Assembly (NCBI GenBank): GCA_017550055.1
Contig: JAFYMM010000341.1
Coordinates: 1-13,926 of the forward strand
Direction: 5' to 3'
DNA from: Paludibacteraceae bacterium
GTDB lineage: Bacteria; Bacteroidota; Bacteroidia; Bacteroidales; Paludibacteraceae
DNA: 13,926 bases
Shown here: positions 9,501-13,926 of the stretch, piece after piece
How the letters are laid out: every line of letters begins with the position of its first letter
Numbering within the stretch: the stretch's first letter is position 1
Position numbers and translations under genes: made by a program
The notes under the pieces: generated by a model
The model's database searches: none
Seen by the model: the letters and a program-made list of their open reading frames with translations, nothing else
What the model was told of the DNA's origin: nothing

Positions 9501-11038
9501 GCGTATTTAGCGATGTTATTCTTGAAGGAGGCCACTCAGGCTGGCAACAAAAAACATTTGATTTAGCAGCATATAAAGGTGATACAATTCAAGTAGCATT
9601 TACCGTAGAGGCTAAAGCCAACAAAGATGGAGCATTAATTTCTGTTGATGATTTCCGAGTTGCTAATTATGCCGGCGAAGTTACTGAGTATGCATCTATA
9701 TGTCAAGGTGGCGACTATGCTGGTCATGGTTTCTATATTTCAAGCAGTCAATTGTTTGTTGGAGTCAACCAATTCAGTCAATTTATTACATCTAATCAAA
9801 GCGATACAATTAAACATCTTGAGTTGACCGTATATCCTGTGGCATCAAGTCACACTTATGATACAATTTGCCGTGGCGATATCTATATGTGGGGCGATAT
9901 ACCATGTGTCGAAACAAATAATTATGAAGTTTGGTATCGTGGAATGTCTAGTAAAGGTTGCGACTCTGTAGCATATCTTCACCTTGAAGTCCTTGATTTG
10001 CGCGAAAATATATCTGCTCGTATTTGCGAAGGCGAGACTTATCGTTTTGGTGGAGTAGATTATTTCGAAACAGGTATTTATGTTGATACAATACCAAATC
10101 CAGGTTCATGCGATTCAATCAAGATTCTTACACTTGTTGTAGTGCCAACCACAACTGAAACAAGTTATACAACTTGTGAAGGTGAACCATTCACTTGGAA
10201 CGATACAATACTTACAACATCAGGTCGCTATGTTCATCGTTATAAAAATGACGAAGGTTGCGAATGTTTCGATTATATCAACTTTACTGTATTGCCTAAA
10301 TTTGTTGAGTTGAATGCTACAATCTGTCAAGGTACAAGCTATTTGTTGGGAGCAAGAGAACTTACTGAAGCAGGCGTCTATTCCGACTCTTTAATCAATG
10401 TGCTTGGTTGTGACTCGATCGTTAAACTTACACTTTCAGTTTCTGAGCCAACTCGAGGCATATTTGATGACTACGTTTGCGAAGGTTACGAATATGTAGG
10501 TTTTGGTTTCCGTTTGAATGCATCCGACATAAAAGGCGATACAACATTGTCTAGAGTTGTTAAAAATATTGATGGTTGCGATTCAATAATTCAAGTAAAC
10601 GTAGCTTATATTCCAATGGCTGTTATTGATACTACGGTATTTATTTCTGAAGGAGACTACTATGATTTTGGCGAACAAACATTGACAAAACCAGGTAAAT
10701 ATACCGAAACATTTATCACAGCCGAAGGGTGTGATTCAGTGATAAATCTCACACTTGAATATAAAACAGCTCTTGATAACATTCATTCGCTTCCGCTTAT
10801 AATAGCGCCAAATCCAATACATCTTGGACAAATGCCTATTATTGATCATACATTTACTTTCGACGAACAACAAGGCTTAAAAGTTGAAGTTATTAATTCT
10901 GTAGGTCAAGTCATCTTTGTTGATACTCCAACAACTTATCCTATTATGCTTAGTCGTATTGATGTATGTGGTATCTATTATATTCGTATAATTACCGGAA
11001 AAGGCGAATCTTATGTTGGAAAACTCATAGTCCAATAA
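509..11038 (+). CDS. Giant T9SS-secreted multidomain surface adhesin (jelly-roll / Fn3 repeat protein), 3509 aa
   Basis: Probable secreted or surface-anchored adhesin; the ligand is unknown. Residues 1-24 form a Sec signal peptide ending LNA before Gln25. Twelve jelly-roll domains of the cleaved-adhesin / choice-of-anchor J type follow, most ending in a [FIY]xDN-x-V-like strand (e.g. FFLDNVKV near 165-172). They alternate with 11 Fn3 domains that begin near 177, 426, 699, 983, 1245, 1494, 1740, 2009, 2282, 2556 and 2817. Seven C[EQR]G...GCDS repeats span about 3058-3421. A T9SS type A sorting domain (3431-3509) begins IIAPNP and ends GKLIVQ. The family resembles adhesin modules of Porphyromonas HagA and gingipains; no protease or other catalytic domain was seen. 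The ATG at 509 is chosen because it yields an intact signal peptide. The gene is monocistronic between its own promoter and the terminator at 11104. No frameshift is seen. Codon use becomes more C-ending toward the 3' end. Confidence 0.93.
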   Translation: MLKTKSLFILVLLALFSLTANLNAQLNETFNGITYGIPNGWDNSDYDNVNLTAWSYDASGYDGAAMACKAIDVSTLAYSVLKTPTFMLPVDCQLSFVHKATSSKVGKLSVFIVVENTTITLFNNLNSSSWKFEEYDLSAYSGKYAQLYFKLECGGTSTNESSWFFLDNVKVANKPACARPKNLVLSALSSKTAQIMWSLDNVGAYSETYHLEIKNLKDNTVTKQDIIAPDMFYDITGLKANVNYEVSLTTDCSSTAQGQSEVAKIYFTTLCNSQRMTYNINFDGFSFPDCSFMSETGASVQGAIKTGTNADGSALKLSTSTDKSAYFITRQLNKEANKMQISMDIYGAVGTKYSLYLTPDPINLAEAIVLWKDEEVLFDNKWYKVTYNTSIFDFADKNLSFVISVDGGSNSTLYVDNLYFENAPKCPSVNKLREIITDSTFTQIDWEDYVQAQKYEVFVKEKVSSSKEEALTKTYFVTAHPCVIDSLEKNKSYTISVRAWCSEADSSAWSNTVDIHTTCGVRDETIFFEDFESGIFPPDCWFTLQTKKYSSMHYDPGDQTWRIGSEELWSKYRGNYSATWQTSTVGNRAIFVAQPIEVDLPYHYDLSLWIYRNAVSDKTPKNEGLNIWVNNRPDTVNATKLGFVSSVISNFPIEQTEGFYKYEYNIPISGNVYIILEGVSEGGYSMYVDDIEVKLAPLCRKVSEIAISEITNHDFKVTWRKGLNESKWNVSYTLITGQNEISNSVVVEGTPELKIENLIAGSQYSLKINIAADCGSGDVTEAVSFTQTFETDCDVINAFPYIQTFDGNKFPPHCWSQHQSQAYGNPNDLFVTDWGDEAWVRNDDKIWNPEFIKAGAASAKLQTSSSGIRSALVSPKFNFEAGKEYVVSFWMYRISKANESTPTVDNEGLNIWANSNPNVTGATKLGYVNIGSQFAPKVDVDGFYQYEFNISTSGEQYIIFEGQHQGTMDVLIDNVVIREKTSCSYINVVVDSIKTTIARVTVLENNIGEWQVSVGLPGFNPNTGTISNVNDKNYIVQGLQPNTDYELYVRRKCDDGTYGPWSEFVYSFATQCAPIVVDFDNPFFDGFEGYIADELLYGCYQQIYGFEDKQFFTANSTRNDNGEETLKPYEGAMLAAVPYNSTDTWLFRPFQLKANSNYEVSFWARQDCDFGMNASIAYCTEPNITTLIDTMITAELNSEWREYKGWINAPENGVYYIGINIDTWGISYQQYYSVIDNFSVKEIECAPPVQIKIAKITSQSAEIDFHSIADVWEIKVASVNFDPEYGVADVIDDTIRNQHYEIKGLQTNRDYYFSLRSLCAETSEWSQVKSFRTICSTFELPYYEDFEDPEFNNILCWNSYLNNEYTSKSEVSAVETYEGKVAFKMYESMTILPKFNVSSLSNYLVRGYALATDDNAHISVGVVGDINNPAETFEPVADVIIRKEYEWQEFVAYLSDLSKPDFADFVNAQYVAMVVSNGTEFYVDNLEVIEIPTCLSPTEIVLSEITENSCKIGWYENGNATKWQVRGYYKNELLVDTFVTTNPAIISGLNPASEYKLEIRAICSDTDQSWWSQAGIITTLCDVYSLPYDNTFDGLAQPKCWSQGLAYPNVSSNYWIHKDGTYRYNQHYDEETEKNISGSTSMLVSPKFNLVGVDKATLTFDYTLFNAGTLKVLLSEDGGVNFDHQLAFVSTIINGKFTMQCDLTPYVGKVVVIGIEASSSGRANSYLFIDNFSVEQIIACVRPLSLSVDFVYDTSARLLIEDTTAYNSRWQYAVGSVGFDPNNVQAVDITSKVFTIENLTPRTNYEVYVRTKCGSNEHSYWRGPIEIQTTCPLNVEFPYYEGFEGITSLENNCFSIFRFNSTEATWPSASLNTKTYVSAGVQGLQLSSSETHCLYFALPLFATPLRDLKISFDYRNEYDAGYPTIATQLELGVMDNLNIEESYSRLVLLPYTSTLEDNFDSYVYSFAEADAKIDLTDKFIVFKYNTSPETKNGVWAGIDNIMIVPHDYCYPVENLSVVGFTESSISLSWSSPNSVLQEYEYQLLNNNVVIREGSIVANNVELTALEPAMNYQFQVRCKCSDDKYSDWAKLNVRTLALAPEMPYSVNFEDEEHLNWILCNEGQTNYFVVGSDRLGVKSGSKALYITNDGELNQYNIGATSSAYAYRILSFEPGQYRFSYSWKCNGEYTDAYTADYGRVYLSPVTKDIVAGRRTSSFMGDTKDCIMLDGVKGLNVASRWNDVVVDVVFTEAVKYNLVVEWYNNAMGGSQTPFAIDDISIEKIACPMPQSIEMLYVEDCKAHVKVNTVVDADSYSYRLSLTNNVEEFISSGVSVDKSFAIENLSPATDYYLFVSAQCGVDETSGYQSIKFKTENAAATIPYSNDFASSDENSKWVIVNGTQKNGFVLGNSSLEALYISYQTNATNPVYGYDSEIGSAVYAYRLVNLEKGQYMASFDWKSVGSSADYGRLFIVPTSYPIEAGKQIGSVNSVTKAVYLPEECIPVDGGILNNSISEHADNTFFIEQSGTYKLVAQWYNKGTYTSTQPLWIDNIVIDKTNCAEIKNVEIVSLNHNSASVSFANYNETPTICAISTSNNVDLAFETITLNSDSICLFENLTPETKYFVFLRAQCADNLYSEWTSLSFTTECAPIEIISSKSYYESFEDYRDNAYLDNCWTYYYKKLNGQSMDNDKSLYVTSDMNLSYNHYSQEGEKYLTLSGGNKEVFASRQFYLQAGRFYSVSAWVVISPIDNSNTTFKLVNFNTQTTLAEHVVGYEGYTEVKAVFVPSETGIYDLGFDLRVGSSVSYTSIDNFRVEELQFGAPSQLTITDLSTTTAKATWYGVADYYKIELYSGSELVLDTITHDMSYVLSNLSPATSYSLGVCAVVESNNTQSNWSTIAFTTECDVAQITHNQDFEQIQLGYIPMCWDNESLSLLADYTKNWLVRSESSNKSLTLNTTEIYGTAVALSPMIHVEGNNILSYRYRNLSHTDVLKVEIRGAGTRVFSDVILEGGHSGWQQKTFDLAAYKGDTIQVAFTVEAKANKDGALISVDDFRVANYAGEVTEYASICQGGDYAGHGFYISSSQLFVGVNQFSQFITSNQSDTIKHLELTVYPVASSHTYDTICRGDIYMWGDIPCVETNNYEVWYRGMSSKGCDSVAYLHLEVLDLRENISARICEGETYRFGGVDYFETGIYVDTIPNPGSCDSIKILTLVVVPTTTETSYTTCEGEPFTWNDTILTTSGRYVHRYKNDEGCECFDYINFTVLPKFVELNATICQGTSYLLGARELTEAGVYSDSLINVLGCDSIVKLTLSVSEPTRGIFDDYVCEGYEYVGFGFRLNASDIKGDTTLSRVVKNIDGCDSIIQVNVAYIPMAVIDTTVFISEGDYYDFGEQTLTKPGKYTETFITAEGCDSVINLTLEYKTALDNIHSLPLIIAPNPIHLGQMPIIDHTFTFDEQQGLKVEVINSVGQVIFVDTPTTYPIMLSRIDVCGIYYIRIITGKGESYVGKLIVQ
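581..9679 (+). repeat. Array of 12 jelly-roll and 11 Fn3 domains (protein-level repeats)
   Basis: Units of about 240-290 residues alternate a jelly-roll domain (often opening with a FxxDFE/TFDG and PPxCW-like pattern and closing with IDNFxV) and an Fn3 domain (C-x-x-P/V start, a central W, a GLxPxTxYxxxVRxxC strand, a TTxC end). Jelly-roll starts, in residues: 25, 276, 522, 796, 1075, 1337, 1583, 1833, 2100, 2375, 2646 and 2902. Units are diverged in DNA, so this is an old array. Fn3 domains 4, 5 and 7 share an inserted GFxP-type motif. Jelly-roll domains 9 and 10 form a distinct subtype. Confidence 0.85.
9680..10771 (+). repeat. Seven tandem ~50-residue Cys repeats before the sorting domain
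   Basis: Each repeat opens with I-C-[EQR]-G and a Tyr/Phe/Trp-rich strand, continues with a TxxGxY strand, and closes with GCDSI followed by an LxLxV strand. First cysteines are at residues 3065, 3121, 3173, 3223, 3273 and 3324. Second cysteines are at 3151, 3201, 3251, 3301, 3357 and 3408. Repeat 1 has Ser3098 in place of its second Cys, and repeat 7 has Ser3380 in place of its first. Such repeats are common just before T9SS sorting domains in Bacteroidota and probably act as a stalk, though that role is inference. Confidence 0.85.
10799..11035 (+). other. T9SS type A C-terminal sorting domain of the giant adhesin
   Basis: The last 79 residues match the Por secretion tail pattern: APNP at 3433-3436, a VEVINSVGQVI strand, a GIYYIRI strand, and the terminal GKLIVQ. 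In known T9SS substrates this domain directs export across the outer membrane and is usually removed, with the mature protein attached to the surface or released. Confidence 0.92.
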
Positions 11039-11103
11039 TCGTTTTTGTAGCCTGAGTTCACCTTAGGTTTACCATAGGTGCATCGTATGATAACCATATG
11101 TGC

Positions 11104-11141
11104 GAGCAGTTATTTTCTTCTCGAAAATAACTGCTCTTTTT
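11104..11141 (+). terminator. Rho-independent terminator after the giant adhesin gene
   Basis: A perfect 14-bp stem pairs 11104-11117 with 11123-11136 around a TTCTC loop and runs into five T (11137-11141). It lies 65 nt after the stop codon and separates the two adhesin genes into different transcripts. The 62 nt between stop and stem hold only imperfect inverted repeats. Confidence 0.93.
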
Positions 11142-11148
11142 ATGTTGT

Positions 11149-11160
11149 AAAACATGTTTT
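11149..11160. repeat. 12-bp perfect palindrome upstream of the second adhesin promoter
   Basis: AAAACATGTTTT is a perfect palindrome ending six bases before the -33 box of the second promoter. It could be an operator for a dimeric regulator, but a 12-bp palindrome in AT-rich DNA may be chance. No copy was found near the first promoter. Confidence 0.3.
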
Positions 11161-11166
11161 TATTTT

Positions 11167-11197
11167 TTTGGACTATCATATTTTTTTTGTATATTTG
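11167..11197 (+). promoter_or_regulatory. Bacteroidota-type promoter of the second adhesin gene
   Basis: TTTG at 11167-11170 is followed after 19 nt by TATATTTG (11190-11197), a full match to TAnnTTTG. The predicted transcription start is near 11204, giving a leader of about 54 nt to the ATG at 11258. It lies just downstream of the terminator at 11104-11141, so the second gene should be transcribed independently. Confidence 0.8.
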
Positions 11198-11257
11198 TCC
11201 CCTCAAATGTTTGTATAATTTTTTAATCAATATATTGTTAAACTTAATTTATTATCT

Positions 11258-11329
11258 ATGAAAAAGAAATTACATTTTCTTTCTGCCTTATTAGTGGCTA
11301 TGCTGCTAATTCCTTGGCAATTAAATGCT
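11258..11329 (+). other. Sec signal peptide of the second adhesin
   Basis: Residues 1-24 comprise three Lys after the initiator Met, a hydrophobic core, and LNA before Gln25. There is no lipobox. The LNAQ junction is identical to that of the upstream paralogue. Confidence 0.9.
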
Positions 11330-13926
11330 CAAGTATTGAGCGAAAATTTTGATAATCTCACCTCTGGAGTACCTGCTGGTTGGGTTGTCGAAGGTAATGC
11401 TGGTAGTAGTTATAACTGGCAAGTAACAGGTTATTCTTATCCTGGGTATAATGATACTAAAGGATTGTGGTTTAACTCTTATTATGCAGATAATGGTGCT
11501 ACTGCTATTTTAAAGTCGCCTGTTTTTAGTTTAAAAGACGTAACAAAAGTACAAATGTTAAAAGTTGCGTGCAAAATGACCGATACTGGTTCAAAAGCAT
11601 CTTGTAAAATTTGTATTTCAACAGATGGAGGTTCTTCTTATGAAACTGTGTTGCAAAATATATCTTATTCTGCAGATTGGCAAGAAGTAGAAATCTCTTT
11701 GGCTGATTATGCTGGTAAGGATAATTTGTGTATTGTTTTCAATAATGTTGGAGGCTGGTATGGTCGTCATATTATAGATAATTTTGAAATTGCTCCTGCT
11801 CCATCTTGTGCAAAAGCAAAAGACCTTACTATCACTGGTATATATCAATATACTGCAACTTTCAATTGGTCTCTTGTTAGTGGTCAAGGTGCTCCAGCAT
11901 CTACCTATGAAGTTAAGGTTTATGAAGCTGCAAACGATTCATGTGTTGCAACTGTTAGTGCTTCTGTTTCTCCTTCTACAGATGGAGTATATTCATATAC
12001 TCTTGAAGAAGATTATGAACTTAATCCTGGTACTGCTCATTATTTCACTGTACAAGGTATATGTGGCTTAGATGAAAAAGCTGCTGTTGTTAAAAGTTCT
12101 ACATTCTTCACTCTTTGTGATCCTTATGAAATCACAGATTCTCGTTTGAATCTCGATTTGTCGGAATGGACAACAAATCCGTTCTTCCCTTGTTGGGCAA
12201 CTAATGGTATATTTACAAGTTCTTCGTATGATCCTTCTTACAATAGTTTGGCTCTTGATTGGTATTCTTCTGATGAATATCTCTATTTGATTTCTCCAGC
12301 TATTAGCCATGCTGCAAATGATATAGAGGTTGAGTTTGAATATTCATCATATTATGCATCAGGTGTTACTTATGGTGTAGCAACTTCTGCTGATATTTCT
12401 AATTTCGAAGTTCTTGGTCATATTGATATGAAAGATGAGAGTGGTATTGCTATTTTCAACACTGCAACTTCTCAGAATACACAACGTGAACAATTTATTG
12501 TTCTTAAATTCGATAATGACGAACCTAATATTCATGCAATTACAATTCGTAAAAAACCTTGTTGTCCAAAACCTCTTAGTGTAGCTGTTGCTCCTATCGA
12601 CTCTGCTTCTATTAATGTTTCTTGGAGTGGTGTTGCTACTAAATTTACTGTAAATGTTTACGAAAAAGGCAATAATGTTGTTTATAAGACTGCAGAAGTT
12701 GAGGGTAACACAGCAACTATTTCTGGTCTTACTGCAAGTACTGATTATGCTGTTACAATTGTTGCTGCATGTAATTCTTGTGGCGAAGGTGAAGGAAGCG
12801 TAGGTTATAGCGAAATGACCGACTCTGTGTTTGTAACAACTCTTTGTGGTGTTGCTCAAAATGTTTATTTAGATGAAAATTTCTCTAATTCTGTAATTCC
12901 TGAATGTTGGATGCAAAATAAAGAAGAAGTTTGGTCTATTAATCAATCTGGCAATCGCATATTTGCTTTTATGCGTGGTGCTTATATTGAAGAAGGTGAA
13001 ACAGCTCTTCTTGTTACTCAACCAATTGCTATTGCTGCTGACAAAAAAGGTGCTTACGATATTTCATTTGAAATGGAACGTCGCAATCTTAGCGGTACAA
13101 CTGGTGTTGGCGAATTAACTGTGTGGGTTAATAGCAAAGCAAGCACAGAAGGAGCAACAAAAATTGCTACTATCGAACGTTCTCACAAAGATTCTCCAGT
13201 AGAATGTGCTGAAGGTTGGTATAACTATTCTTTCAATATTCCTGCTTCTATCGAAGGTACTGTTTATGTAATTTTCGAAGGTGAATCACATGGTAGCAAC
13301 TCTAATCCAATTTCTATCACTAATGTAAAAATAGTTGATAAACCAACTTGTCGCGAAGTAAGCGAAATTAAAATTGGTAATACTGCTACAACATCTCTTC
13401 CTATTTCATGGGTAGCTGAAGCTGGTCAAGAGAAATGGGCACTTAGCTATGTTGTGAAAAAAGCGGGTGAAACTATTGTTACTTTCGATGGTGAGGTAAC
13501 TTCTGTTAACTATACAGTAACAGGACTTCCATCTTCTTCTGAATTAACAATTGAAGGTAATGTGGCTGCTGTGTGTGGTGAAGGTTTAAGATCTACTGCT
13601 AAAACATTCTCTTATTCTTTCCAAACAGCTTGTGCTCCTGTAGTATTGCCATTGGAAGAAAGTTTCGAAAATCTCAATAAATTCCCTCCAGTATGCTGGT
13701 CTTCTGAAAATACTGAAGGCTCTACAAGCTATGTATGGTCTGTAAATTCTGGTTCGTCTGAAAAAACTTCTGACGGTCAAGGCTTTGCTTATTTACCTTC
13801 AAATACTACTGTAAGTAAAGCGATTCTTTCTACTCCAGAACTTGTTTTCGAAGACGATAAAGATTATCGCGTTGAATTCTATATTTATCGTTATGCATAT
13901 ACTTCTGATAGCTATGCTGGTGCAGG
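11258..13926 (+). CDS. Second giant jelly-roll / Fn3 surface adhesin, 5' part only (889 codons visible)
   Basis: A paralogue of the upstream giant adhesin, open from ATG 11258 to the window edge without a stop, so the C-terminus is missing. Residues 1-24 are a signal peptide (MKKKLHFLSALL start) ending LNA before Gln25, the same cleavage site and position as upstream. Domains seen: jelly-roll 1 (25-182, closing IIDNFEI), Fn3-1 (183-287), jelly-roll 2 (288-434, closing DN motif degenerate), Fn3-2 (435-531), jelly-roll 3 (532-697, closing with TN for DN), Fn3-3 (698-794), and jelly-roll 4 (from 795, opening PPVCW). Jelly-roll 3 most resembles jelly-rolls 3 and 4 of the upstream protein. The start is chosen for the intact signal peptide and fixed promoter distance; no Shine-Dalgarno sequence is present. 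A T9SS sorting domain is expected beyond the edge but not seen. The role is inferred as adhesion; the ligand is unknown. Confidence 0.93.
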   Translation, partial: MKKKLHFLSALLVAMLLIPWQLNAQVLSENFDNLTSGVPAGWVVEGNAGSSYNWQVTGYSYPGYNDTKGLWFNSYYADNGATAILKSPVFSLKDVTKVQMLKVACKMTDTGSKASCKICISTDGGSSYETVLQNISYSADWQEVEISLADYAGKDNLCIVFNNVGGWYGRHIIDNFEIAPAPSCAKAKDLTITGIYQYTATFNWSLVSGQGAPASTYEVKVYEAANDSCVATVSASVSPSTDGVYSYTLEEDYELNPGTAHYFTVQGICGLDEKAAVVKSSTFFTLCDPYEITDSRLNLDLSEWTTNPFFPCWATNGIFTSSSYDPSYNSLALDWYSSDEYLYLISPAISHAANDIEVEFEYSSYYASGVTYGVATSADISNFEVLGHIDMKDESGIAIFNTATSQNTQREQFIVLKFDNDEPNIHAITIRKKPCCPKPLSVAVAPIDSASINVSWSGVATKFTVNVYEKGNNVVYKTAEVEGNTATISGLTASTDYAVTIVAACNSCGEGEGSVGYSEMTDSVFVTTLCGVAQNVYLDENFSNSVIPECWMQNKEEVWSINQSGNRIFAFMRGAYIEEGETALLVTQPIAIAADKKGAYDISFEMERRNLSGTTGVGELTVWVNSKASTEGATKIATIERSHKDSPVECAEGWYNYSFNIPASIEGTVYVIFEGESHGSNSNPISITNVKIVDKPTCREVSEIKIGNTATTSLPISWVAEAGQEKWALSYVVKKAGETIVTFDGEVTSVNYTVTGLPSSSELTIEGNVAAVCGEGLRSTAKTFSYSFQTACAPVVLPLEESFENLNKFPPVCWSSENTEGSTSYVWSVNSGSSEKTSDGQGFAYLPSNTTVSKAILSTPELVFEDDKDYRVEFYIYRYAYTSDSYAGA

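Noticed and set aside
1919..9827. Other short ORFs in alternative frames within the giant adhesin gene
   Set aside because: They overlap one long uninterrupted frame with recognisable domains, and their translations are Leu/Ile- or Cys/Ser-skewed with no recognisable motif.
581..10771. CRISPR array or DNA-level tandem repeat
   Set aside because: The repetition is in protein domains; DNA units are diverged and long, with no short identical repeats and spacers.
509..11038. Assembly artefact or fused genes behind the unusual length
   Set aside because: One signal peptide at the start, one sorting domain at the end, regular domain alternation and no internal stop or frameshift argue for a single real gene.
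12359..12859. Reverse-strand ORF of 166 codons inside the second adhesin gene
   Set aside because: It lies wholly antisense to a clearly coding, signal-peptide-bearing frame, has low-complexity Asn/Ser/Thr/Cys-rich translation, and lacks a promoter. It is a shadow of the real gene.
509..13926. Protease or other enzyme activity in the giant proteins, as in gingipains
   Set aside because: Only the adhesin-type modules are shared. No catalytic domain or Cys/His protease motif was found in the visible sequence.

Overview
The window looks like chromosomal DNA of a low-GC, T9SS-bearing member of the Bacteroidota, probably Bacteroidales. Four signs support this. There is a type IX secretion sorting domain at the end of the giant protein. 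Both genes have TTTG / TAnnTTTG-type promoters and no Shine-Dalgarno sequence. Signal peptides end in Ala followed by Gln. The architecture of jelly-roll (cleaved-adhesin / choice-of-anchor J type) domains alternating with Fn3 domains is typical of surface adhesins of this phylum. The species cannot be named from the sequence.

Layout: 1-31 holds the terminator of an upstream gene outside the window. 57-140 is tRNA-Leu(UAA), followed directly by its own terminator (144-189). 190-417 has no convincing gene: it holds a 25-codon reverse-strand ORF that may be a gene remnant, and an orphan forward terminator (358-398). A promoter at 418-448 drives a very large CDS (509-11038, 3509 aa): signal peptide, 12 jelly-roll domains alternating with 11 Fn3 domains, seven ~50-residue Cys repeats, and a C-terminal T9SS sorting domain. 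11039-11257 holds a strong terminator and a second promoter with the same geometry as the first. A second adhesin of the same family starts at 11258 and runs off the right edge (889 codons visible).

The two large genes are paralogues in tandem on the same strand, each with its own promoter and separated by a terminator, so they are probably separate transcription units with similar control. Both products should cross the inner membrane by Sec. The first should then leave the cell by T9SS; the second probably does too, but its C-terminus is not visible. No enzyme, defence system, CRISPR array or insertion sequence is visible. The most informative new observation is a set of co-varying cysteine positions that predicts one disulfide inside each Fn3 domain, one across each Fn3-to-jelly-roll junction, and possibly a register-shifted disulfide chain in the C-terminal repeats.
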